Assembly (NCBI GenBank): GCA_017431185.1
Contig: JAFRLP010000119.1
Span: forward strand, 1 to 13,778
Direction of reading: 5' to 3'
Source: Victivallales bacterium
GTDB taxonomy: Bacteria; Verrucomicrobiota; Lentisphaeria; Oligosphaerales; Oligosphaeraceae
Length of the DNA: 13,778 bases
Position 1 is the first letter of the stretch. The number at the start of each line of letters is the position of its first letter. Below the pieces are notes generated by a model that saw only the letters and a list, made by a program, of their open reading frames with translations, did not search any database and was not told the origin of the DNA. The position numbers and the translations under genes were made by a program. Below, piece by piece: positions 8,533 through 13,778 of the stretch.

Positions 8533-9521
8533 TGCACATCCCCTTTGGTAACCCGCATGAAAATTTCCTCCAGAGCCAACTGTTTTCGCGAGAATCCGAC
8601 GACGGGCAGTCCGGCTGCAAACACACGTGCCATCACGGGGGCGATGTCCTTCTCGGTTCCGTGCATGATGACATTCAGCTTGCTGTCATCCAGGAGGTCA
8701 ACGGAGAGAACGGTGGGGTCTTCCAGAAGCCTTTGCTTGACTGCCGTTGCCGCCTCCAGCGTGTGGATCTCCAGAATGGTGTGTTCCTCCTTTGGCGGAC
8801 TCGCCTGGACAGCCACGCTGTTGGGCAGTGGCGGCGGTGTCGTCGCCACCAGTTTCCCCGCAATCTCCTGGATGGTTCCGCAGGCCAGCACCCGTCCCAG
8901 TTCAATGATGATGGCTGCGTCACACATGTCCTGCAGTTCACTGAGGATATGGCTGGAAAGCAGGATGGTCTTTCCCTGCGCCGCCAGCAGTTTGATGAGC
9001 CGTTTCAAATCCAGACGCGCACGCGGGTCAAGCCCTGCGGCGGGTTCATCCAATATCATGACATCAGGGTCATTGACCAGGGCGCGCGCCAGGCTTACCC
9101 TCTGCTTCATGCCCTTGGATAGCCCGTCAATGTATTTTTCGCGCATGTTCTGAAGACTGCAAAACTCCTCGATTTCCTTTAGGCGACGATGGCGCGTCTC
9201 CCCCTTCAGCCCAAAGGAGCGGGCAAAGAAATCAATGTACTCCCACACGGCAATGTCCCGATAGGCTGGCAGCGAATCTGGCATGTAGCCGATGAAACGC
9301 CGAACCTTTTCAGGGTAATTGACGACCGAGACCCCATCATAGAGGACATCGCCCTCGTCAGGCAGAAGCAGGGTGGACATCACCTTGATGGTGGTGGTTT
9401 TGCCGGCGCCATTGGGTCCGACAAAGCCATAGACATGACCGGACGCCAACTCAAAGGAAACATGGTCAGCCGCCGTCGTTCTGCGGTACCGCTTGACAAT
9501 GTTCTGGACTTGTATGTTCAT
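8529..9521 (-). CDS. ABC transporter ATP-binding protein (ABC-2/GldA-like)
   Basis: 330 residues. It has Walker A GPNGAGKTT at 35-43, signature LSKGMKQR at 134-141, Walker B VMILDEP with Asp158/Glu159, and H-loop His191 (LLSSHILSEL). The Q-loop position reads GYMPDSL, with Asp82 where many ABC ATPases have Gln; acidic residues at this place are common in the ABC-2/CcmA/GldA branch. A C-terminal extension of about 100 residues ends in LALEEIFMRVT, the usual tail of ABC-2 ATPases. All catalytic residues are present, so it should power the adjacent permease from the cytoplasmic side. The start overlaps the MoxR stop by 4 nt (ATGA, 9518-9521) and the stop overlaps the permease start in the same way, so the three are translationally coupled. 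Confidence 0.94.
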   Translation of the reverse strand: MNIQVQNIVKRYRRTTAADHVSFELASGHVYGFVGPNGAGKTTTIKVMSTLLLPDEGDVLYDGVSVVNYPEKVRRFIGYMPDSLPAYRDIAVWEYIDFFARSFGLKGETRHRRLKEIEEFCSLQNMREKYIDGLSKGMKQRVSLARALVNDPDVMILDEPAAGLDPRARLDLKRLIKLLAAQGKTILLSSHILSELQDMCDAAIIIELGRVLACGTIQEIAGKLVATTPPPLPNSVAVQASPPKEEHTILEIHTLEAATAVKQRLLEDPTVLSVDLLDDSKLNVIMHGTEKDIAPVMARVFAAGLPVVGFSRKQLALEEIFMRVTKGDVQ

Positions 9522-10546
9522 TCCGTCCTCTCGACAGCGGTTCGTTCAGGCCAGGCAAAGCCAGCCGCCTCCACGGTGGCCAGCAGATGCGCCACCAGCG
9601 AACTGGCCGTCAGTTTCTCCAGACGCGCCTGGTAGTTCAGGATAAGGCGGTGAGCCAGCACAGGAGGGGCGACGCGGCGCACATCCGCAAAGCCGACCGT
9701 GGGATGGCCTGCCAGCAGCGCCGAGGCCCGTGCAGCCTCCGCCATGGCGATGGCCGCGCGCGGGGAGGCTCCGTAGGTCACGCAGCGGTTGACCTCCTCG
9801 GACGCCCCTGCGCCGCCAGGATGCGTCGCCGCCACCAGACGGGCAATGTAGGAGGCGACCGCCTCACTGAGTTCGATGCGTTCCATCATCGCAAAAAGCT
9901 GCTCCAGCCACTCACGGGACAGAGGCGCCGACGGCATGGGCGGCTCGCCGCGCCGCCGCTCCAGAATGATTCGCTGCATGGTCTCCGTGTCCACGCCAGT
10001 GACCTCCAGTTTGAACAGGAAACGGTCCAGCTGGGCCTCGGGAATCGGATATGTGCCTTCCATTTCAATGGGGTTCTGGGAGGCCAGCACGAAGAACGGC
10101 GCGGGAAGAGGACGCGTCACCCCCTGCAAGGTGACACAGCGTTCCTGCATGGCCTCCAGCATGGCCGAGTGGGGCGTCGGGGAGGCACGGTTGATTTCAA
10201 ACCCCAAAAGCCAATTGGTGAAGATGGGGCCTTGCTGGAATTCCAGACTGCGATGCCCCTGGGCATCGACTTGAAGAATATTGCCACCGAGAATGTCGCC
10301 TGGAAGCAAATCGGGGGTGAATTGGACGCGGCGGAACTCCAGCCCCAGCAATTGCCCCAGGACCTTCACCAGCGCCGTCTTGCCGACTCCCGGCAACCCT
10401 TCCAGCAGAATATGCCCTCTGCTCAGCACTCCGATGAGCACCAGTTCGTGCAAATCATGCTGTCCGAGCAGAATGCTGTCCAATTCCGCCAATATCTTCT
10501 GCGCTTTTTCCTGCGCAGGCGTCAGTTCTTCAGGGGAAATGAGCAT
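9518..10546 (-). CDS. MoxR-family AAA+ ATPase with altered Walker B
   Basis: 342 residues, the normal MoxR length. Walker A is GLPGVGKT at 50-57. The MoxR block VQFTPDLLPGDILGG is at about 74-88, sensor 1 lies in VLASQNPIEMEGTYPIPEAQ (153-172), followed by LDRFLF, and sensor 2 lies in YGASPRAAI (258-266). The Walker B region reads NWLLGFEINRAS instead of the usual LLADEINRAP: Glu117 is kept but the preceding Asp is Phe116. MoxR ATPases act as chaperones that help fold or load cofactors into partner complexes, typically with a DUF58 or VWA protein; none is seen here. The first codons overlap the end of the RACo-like gene by 17 nt and there is no clear Shine-Dalgarno, suggesting coupled translation. 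The next gene is an ABC ATPase overlapping by 4 nt. Confidence 0.93.
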   Translation of the reverse strand: MLISPEELTPAQEKAQKILAELDSILLGQHDLHELVLIGVLSRGHILLEGLPGVGKTALVKVLGQLLGLEFRRVQFTPDLLPGDILGGNILQVDAQGHRSLEFQQGPIFTNWLLGFEINRASPTPHSAMLEAMQERCVTLQGVTRPLPAPFFVLASQNPIEMEGTYPIPEAQLDRFLFKLEVTGVDTETMQRIILERRRGEPPMPSAPLSREWLEQLFAMMERIELSEAVASYIARLVAATHPGGAGASEEVNRCVTYGASPRAAIAMAEAARASALLAGHPTVGFADVRRVAPPVLAHRLILNYQARLEKLTASSLVAHLLATVEAAGFAWPERTAVERTE

Positions 10547-12032
10547 ATTTCGTGGGTATTGATGAAGCGACAGACCCCAGTTTCAGTCCCCGCAGAAAAC
10601 ACTCCTGGTAGTCTAGCAAATCGTTGAAGTGCAGAAAATGCAGGTGGCTTGCCAAATCCTGCATCATGGCCAGGCGAGACGGCTCGCAAGCCAGGCGGGC
10701 CGCCCCCAGAAGACTGGTGTTGCCCACGCATTCCACTGGCACAGACGGCAACAAGCCGATGTCCACTGCGTTGGCCAAATCCAGCCAGCGTGCAAATCCT
10801 CCCGCCAGGAAAATACGTTTGACAGCCACCCGTGCCATTTGAGACAATGCCTGAATGCCAGAGAAAACAGCGGCCTTGGCCTTTAGCAGTTCCTCAATGT
10901 CACGCGCGGAAATCTCTTTTCCTGACCAAAGCGACAGACGCTCCTGCGGCGGGCGGAAATGTCCGTACTCATCCAAAACACGCGAGTTTTTGAGGACTGC
11001 GAGCAAATCGACCAGCGCCGAGCCGCACAGTCCTACGGGTGCGGCTGTTCCGCCTGGCATACGGGTGAACCGTAGTCCAGGCAGGACATGCTCCACGGCT
11101 CCAGGCTGCGCAGTGCAGGCACAGGAGAGGCCAGCCCCTTCAAAGGCGGGTCCCGCCGCTGCCGCTCCGCAGAGAAGCTCACGTCCTGTATGCAGCACCA
11201 TTTCGCAATTGGTGCCCAAATCAACGAACATCTCCCCAGGTTCAAGGACAACCTCAGGGAGACCAGCCACAATGTCTCCTCCCAGATAGGCCGCCGCTGG
11301 CGGTGCAGTGTAAACGGGGCCATGGCAATGCAGTCCCAAATCAATGCCATTCCGCACAGGAAAATTCCTGACGGGCATGGCAAAGGGATGCCCTCCCAGG
11401 GGAGACGGGTCAATGCCGTGCAGGAGCAGCGCCATCGTCGCATTGGCGGATATGGCAATGGCAGACGCCTGCGCCACACCCAATTGCTCCAGCAGCAGGT
11501 TTAGCGTATCCACCACAGCAAGGCGCAGTTTTTCCAGACCGCCAGGCGTGCCGGCGAAAGCGATGCGCGTTACCACATCGTCCCCAAAACGCCGCTGTGC
11601 ATTAAATGCGCTGGCACGCGCCTGGACCTGGGCATTCCGAACTGCCACCGCCACCACTGTCGTGGTGCCGAGGTCGATTCCCACACGCACCCCTTCCGCC
11701 ACGGGTAGCGGGCGCCCTGACCAGTCGTCCAGGCTGCAAGTCCGCTGTTCCAGCACACAGGAACTCGGCACCAGCACTTCGGCGTTCCGTGAAACCAGAC
11801 GTGTCCTGCAGGCTAAAACCTCTTGCCTCCCCCCAGGAGGAATGCTTAGAGGATTACCATTGACAATCCAGTCTCCAGAGAGCAGTGTGACCCGACAATG
11901 ACCGCAACGCCCTCCCCCGCCACAACCATTGCGCAAGCGCAGATGGCGCTGCCGTTCCAGTTCCTGCATCAGTGTACCTGATCCGGAAGACAGCGGCACC
12001 TGCTGCGTAGGTGACTGCTCGAAGGTGGCCAT
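10530..12032 (-). CDS. RACo-like [2Fe-2S] ferredoxin / ASKHA ATPase (DUF4445 family)
   Basis: 500 residues. The N-terminal ferredoxin-like domain (1-95) carries Cys37, Cys43, Cys46 and Cys75 in the plant-type [2Fe-2S] spacing (NGCGGGGRCGHC ... LACRTR). The ASKHA part begins with phosphate-1 motif GIDLGTTTVVAVAV at 118-131, has phosphate-2 motif DLGTNCEMVL at 271-280, AGPAFEGAG near 293-301 and the adenosine motif FLAGGFARWLDL at 408-419. Relatives couple ATP hydrolysis to one-electron reduction of inactive Co(II) corrinoid proteins in acetogens and methylotrophs. No corrinoid protein or methyltransferase is nearby. The protein is compact: the ASKHA fold starts about 20 residues after the ferredoxin domain. 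The ATG at 12032 is the only start before an in-frame stop at 12042-12044. A GAGAGGA ends just 1 nt before it, an unusually short spacing. The gene heads the five-gene minus-strand run. Confidence 0.88.
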   Translation of the reverse strand: MATFEQSPTQQVPLSSGSGTLMQELERQRHLRLRNGCGGGGRCGHCRVTLLSGDWIVNGNPLSIPPGGRQEVLACRTRLVSRNAEVLVPSSCVLEQRTCSLDDWSGRPLPVAEGVRVGIDLGTTTVVAVAVRNAQVQARASAFNAQRRFGDDVVTRIAFAGTPGGLEKLRLAVVDTLNLLLEQLGVAQASAIAISANATMALLLHGIDPSPLGGHPFAMPVRNFPVRNGIDLGLHCHGPVYTAPPAAAYLGGDIVAGLPEVVLEPGEMFVDLGTNCEMVLHTGRELLCGAAAAGPAFEGAGLSCACTAQPGAVEHVLPGLRFTRMPGGTAAPVGLCGSALVDLLAVLKNSRVLDEYGHFRPPQERLSLWSGKEISARDIEELLKAKAAVFSGIQALSQMARVAVKRIFLAGGFARWLDLANAVDIGLLPSVPVECVGNTSLLGAARLACEPSRLAMMQDLASHLHFLHFNDLLDYQECFLRGLKLGSVASSIPTKYAHFP

Positions 12033-12062
12033 TCCTCTCTTTTAGGTAACTATTCAGAACCC

Positions 12063-12117
12063 CAGGCTACTTCAATCCGCGTGGCCTAAGGCCTTGCGAG
12101 CAGGTTGGGGTCTCACG
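12063..12117 (-). other. Structured leader upstream of the RACo-like gene
   Basis: Read on the minus strand, ACCCCA and TGGGGT close an outer stem, CTGCT/AGTAG forms a second helix, and CGCAAGGCC-TTA-GGCCACGCG forms an inner hairpin with one mismatch (GGCCTAAGGCC core at 12083-12093). The 3' side ends about 30 nt before the start codon at 12032. No T-run follows. I could not match it to a known riboswitch. It may be an mRNA leader or the remnant of an element end. The rest of the 270-nt gap (12033-12302) shows no gene and no promoter I would assign. Confidence 0.4.
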
Positions 12118-12215
12118 CTTGGCGCATCGTACACTTGTGACAAATCAGAGGCTGCACACGTCAAAACAGGCGAGCGTTCTGACCAGTTTCTCTTTTAGAT
12201 GAAGGGGACTTACCA

Positions 12216-12243
12216 GGGAGAAGCCCTGCTGAGGCGTTCTCCC
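12216..12243 (-). terminator. Possible 3' hairpin of the XRE regulator gene
   Basis: GGGAGAA (12216-12222) pairs with TTCTCCC (12237-12243), with further pairing possible inside. It lies about 60 nt beyond the regulator stop. There is no T-tract, so it is only a weak terminator candidate. Confidence 0.25.
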
Positions 12244-12302
12244 CATTCAAACGAGGTGCAAAGACCTTTGCGACACACCCCAAAAGTCAAGGCCGGACGC
12301 TT

Positions 12303-12824
12303 TTATTTCTTGGAGGATTTCTCGTTGTCCGAGTCGGTCTTGAAAGCGATGGAGGCCAAGGTAGGCGTGTCGTTCTTTTCCGTGTTCTTGTTGCTGAGAA
12401 TGTTCTGCAACAGGCTCACATACGCATCAGTCAGGCTGACGTTGGTCAGTTTGGAAATATTGTTGGCCAGTTCACGCATCCGACGGTCCAGCACGGTCTC
12501 CACAATCTTCTTGAGGACATTGTTCGGCAGGCCGTTCTCGATTTCTTCCACGCTGTTGTCGGCATTGGCGCGGAGCATGTTCTCATCGGGCGCGAATTCC
12601 TCATTGCCCTCGAAGAACCAGCGGCCATCAAGCTGATGCATACGGCAGAAGGTGTATGCCAGAGAACGGCTCATGCCGCCCAACCCAACCTCCAACTTGG
12701 AGTAATGGCTTTGGGAGATGCCCAGATCATGGGCCATGCGGGCCTGGGTCTTGCGCTGGACAATACGTACATGACGCATACGCAATCCAACTGCCTTCAC
12801 ATCAAAGGTCTCTTTCTTTCTCAT
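12303..12824 (-). CDS. XRE-family helix-turn-helix DNA-binding regulator
   Basis: 173 residues from the ATG at 12824. That start is chosen because GAAGGA lies 8 nt upstream; ATGs at 12860 and 12878 are in frame but lack a comparable site and would add only a basic tail. Residues about 10-69 form a Cro/C1-type HTH (LRMRHVRIVQRKTQARMAHD then LGISQSHYSKLEVG, recognition helix about 37-47). The remaining 100 residues are charged, contain Asp/Glu-rich and helical stretches (VSLTDAYVSLLQNIL), end in EKSSKK and match no domain I recognise. It should be a cytoplasmic transcription factor, possibly autoregulated through the repeats upstream. It stands alone: 270 nt before the RACo-like gene and about 400 nt after the 5S gene, all on the same strand. 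Targets are unknown. Confidence 0.85.
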   Translation of the reverse strand: MRKKETFDVKAVGLRMRHVRIVQRKTQARMAHDLGISQSHYSKLEVGLGGMSRSLAYTFCRMHQLDGRWFFEGNEEFAPDENMLRANADNSVEEIENGLPNNVLKKIVETVLDRRMRELANNISKLTNVSLTDAYVSLLQNILSNKNTEKNDTPTLASIAFKTDSDNEKSSKK

Positions 12825-12828
12825 CTTC

Positions 12829-12838
12829 GTCGTCCTTC
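12829..12838 (-). promoter_or_regulatory. Shine-Dalgarno deciding the XRE regulator start
   Basis: On the minus strand GAAGGA precedes the ATG at 12824 by 8 nt. It favours this ATG over the two upstream in-frame ATGs. Confidence 0.5.
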
Positions 12839-12941
12839 TTTTTTGGGGTTTCGGTGCCATATTCCAAGCCAATGTCAACGGAACACGTTCCCCGCATCAC
12901 GCAGAGAATAAAAACCACTGTTCATTTGACATCAGATTGAA

Positions 12942-13031
12942 ATAACTTGTTTTGCGTTTGCAAAAAAATCTCGGACAGTCATTCAAAAAAACACTTGCCA
13001 AGTTAAAAGCATTAAGAATATAACTTGTTTT
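12942..13031. repeat. 12-bp direct repeat with an inverted half-copy upstream of the XRE gene
   Basis: ATAACTTGTTTT occurs at 12942-12953 and again at 13020-13031, 78 nt apart. AAGTTA at 13000-13005 faces TAACTT at 13021-13026 as an inverted pair. The surrounding stretch (about 12900-13080) is much richer in A/T than the rest of the window, contains no gene, and forms the upstream region of the XRE regulator. The repeats could be operator sites. No -35/-10 pair was convincing. Confidence 0.45.
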
Positions 13032-13071
13032 TTGGAAAAATCAATTGCATAGTGCAAAAAAAGGAAAAAAA

Positions 13072-13177
13072 AGACTGAAAAGACTAAAAGGACACAAAGG
13101 ACACAAAGGAAGCAAAGGAGAAGATTGTGTGCAGCGCTGCACCCTGATGACCTTTGTCCTTTGCGTCCTTTGCGGGC
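13072..13177. repeat. 9-bp-period tandem repeat with inverted counterpart around a palindrome
   Basis: Five degenerate 9-mers run in register: AGACTGAAA, AGACTAAAA, GGACACAAA, GGACACAAA, GGAAGCAAA (13072-13116). On the other side TTTGTCC, TTTGCGTCC, TTTGCGGGC (13153-13177) are the reverse complement of the same theme. Between them GTGCAGCGCTGCAC (13129-13142) is a perfect 14-bp palindrome. The whole could fold into a long imperfect cruciform or stem-loop directly beyond the rRNA terminator. No coding potential is evident. Confidence 0.7.
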
Positions 13178-13179
13178 AC

Positions 13180-13217
13180 AAAAAAAGCGCCGCAGGCCTG
13201 CGAAAGGCCTGCGGCGC
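13180..13217 (-). terminator. Rho-independent terminator of the rRNA operon
   Basis: A perfect 13-bp GC-rich stem (13187-13199 with 13205-13217, arm GCGCCGCAGGCCT) has a 5-nt loop and, on the minus strand, is followed by seven T (13180-13186). It lies about 10 nt after the 5S gene end, the expected place for the operon terminator. Confidence 0.93.
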
Positions 13218-13226
13218 CGGAGGGGA

Positions 13227-13342
13227 GGTTGGCGGCGCGCTACTTTCCCGCGCTCTGGAGCGAAGTATCATCGCCGCGGGAGTCCTTAACGGCCGTGTTC
13301 GGGATGGGAACGGGTGTCTCAACTCCGCGAGGGCCACCAACC
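13227..13342 (-). rRNA. rrf: 5S ribosomal RNA
   Basis: The reverse complement carries the 5S core: TTGAGACACCCGTTCCCATC followed by CCGAACACGG (loop B/C region) and the 3' part ending GGGAAAGTAGC. The ends TTGGTGGC and GCCGCCAA pair to form the terminal stem; flanking GG/CC may extend it. The length is about 116 nt, normal for bacteria. It follows 23S on the same strand after a spacer of about 112 nt and is followed directly by the terminator. End positions are accurate to a few bases. Confidence 0.95.
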
Positions 13343-13385
13343 AAAGGGGAGGCGTCCGGACGACGAAGGGAAGCCAGCCATGTGA

Positions 13386-13450
13386 CGCGGGCGGCGCCCG
13401 CCTCGCTCTCGGCCCGTCCGGCCCCCGCGCCATGCGCGGGGCCCGGACGG
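13386..13450 (-). other. 23S-5S spacer hairpins, probable rRNA processing structure
   Basis: Two stems fill most of the spacer. The larger pairs 13414-13430 with 13434-13450: 17-nt arms, one C-C mismatch (13422/13442), 3-nt loop. The smaller pairs GCGGGC with GCCCGC around 13387-13401. The long stem lies only a few bases beyond the 23S 3' end, where RNase III-type processing would be expected. Confidence 0.6.
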
Positions 13451-13454
13451 GGAA

Positions 13455-13778
13455 GCGGACAAGTCTCACGGCCTATCAGAACCGGTCGGCTGAAACGCTC
13501 GCGCGCCTTGCACCGCCGGCCTGTCGACCCGGTAGTCTCCCGGGGGCCTTCAGCCACTCGCGTGGGGGGATGGCTCATCTCCGGGGGGGCTTGGCGCTTA
13601 GATGCCTTCAGCGCTTATCCCTTCGAGACGTGGCTACCCGGCCGTGCCCTCAGGCAGGACAACCGGCGCACCAGAGGTCTCCCGTCCCCGGTCCTCTCGT
13701 ACTAGGGGACGCTCCCGTCAACCATCCTTCGCATGCAGAGGATAAGGACCAAACTGTCTCACGACGTTTTGAACCCAG
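13455..13778 (-). rRNA. rrl: 23S ribosomal RNA, 3' end (partial)
   Basis: The reverse complement begins with GGGTTCAAAACGTCGTGAGA, the conserved 23S domain V/VI segment, and carries the sarcin-ricin loop AGTACGAGAGGACC at 13690-13703. It then runs through helices of domain VI (GGGATAAGCGCTGAAGGCAT) to an end resembling ACCGGTTCTGATAGGCCGTG. About 320 nt of the 3' end are present; the 5' part, 16S and promoter lie beyond the window. The 3' boundary near 13455 is estimated by comparison with the E. coli end (GAGGCTTAACCTT) and may be off by several bases. Confidence 0.95.

Noticed and set aside
12063..12117. Integron attC site
   Set aside because: The outer arms resemble YYYYAAC on one side, but the other side reads GGGGTTCTG, not GTTRRRY, and no integrase or cassette is present.
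12873..12878. TTGACA (minus strand) upstream of the XRE regulator as a -35 box
   Set aside because: The expected -10 position reads GC-rich sequence; the nearest TATGGC is only 11 nt away.
13105..13180. tRNA gene near the rRNA operon
   Set aside because: No cloverleaf, no TTCRANY loop and no acceptor stem were found between 5S and the XRE gene. The structure there is a repeat/palindrome.
13041..13705. Open frames across the rRNA region (13154-13705 plus, 13041-13469 minus, 13240-13578 minus)
   Set aside because: They overlap 5S, spacer and 23S rRNA and are spurious translations of structural RNA.

Overview
The window looks like a chromosomal segment of a GC-rich, Gram-negative-type (diderm) and probably anaerobic bacterium. 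The diderm reading rests on an RND efflux pump with a periplasmic adaptor. The anaerobic reading rests on an NADPH-glutamate-synthase/NfnB-type flavoprotein and a RACo-like ferredoxin/ASKHA protein. Gene style and rRNA are compatible with the PVC group (Lentisphaerota/Verrucomicrobiota), but that placement is a low-confidence impression; the 23S fragment at the right edge could settle it.

Left part, plus strand (1-5152): the 3' two thirds of a GltA/NfnB-type NADPH-dependent oxidoreductase, then a two-gene RND efflux operon (periplasmic adaptor and inner-membrane AcrB-like pump, 6 nt apart). No outer-membrane channel gene is present. A convergent intergenic stretch with two identical tandem hairpins (5163-5215) closes the block.

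Middle part, minus strand (5301-12032, read right to left): a tightly packed five-gene run. The order is a compact RACo-like [2Fe-2S]/ASKHA protein, a MoxR-family AAA+ ATPase, an ABC-2 type ATPase, a polytopic ABC permease and a large periplasmic/membrane protein of unknown function. Every junction overlaps (17, 4, 4 and 8 nt), so the run is probably one translationally coupled operon. The MoxR protein has Phe in place of the Walker B Asp. MoxR + ABC exporter + membrane protein resembles envelope or gliding-type (GldA/GldF/GldG-like) cassettes, but no DUF58/VWA partner is visible. A corrinoid-type activator at its head is unexpected. This operon is the best candidate for an undescribed system here.

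Right part: a stand-alone XRE-type regulator (minus), then an AT-rich intergenic region holding a 12-bp direct repeat, a 9-bp-period repeat with an inverted counterpart around a perfect palindrome, and a strong rho-independent terminator. That terminator ends an rRNA operon read on the minus strand: 5S rRNA (about 13227-13342), a hairpin-rich spacer, and the 3' end of 23S rRNA running off the window.
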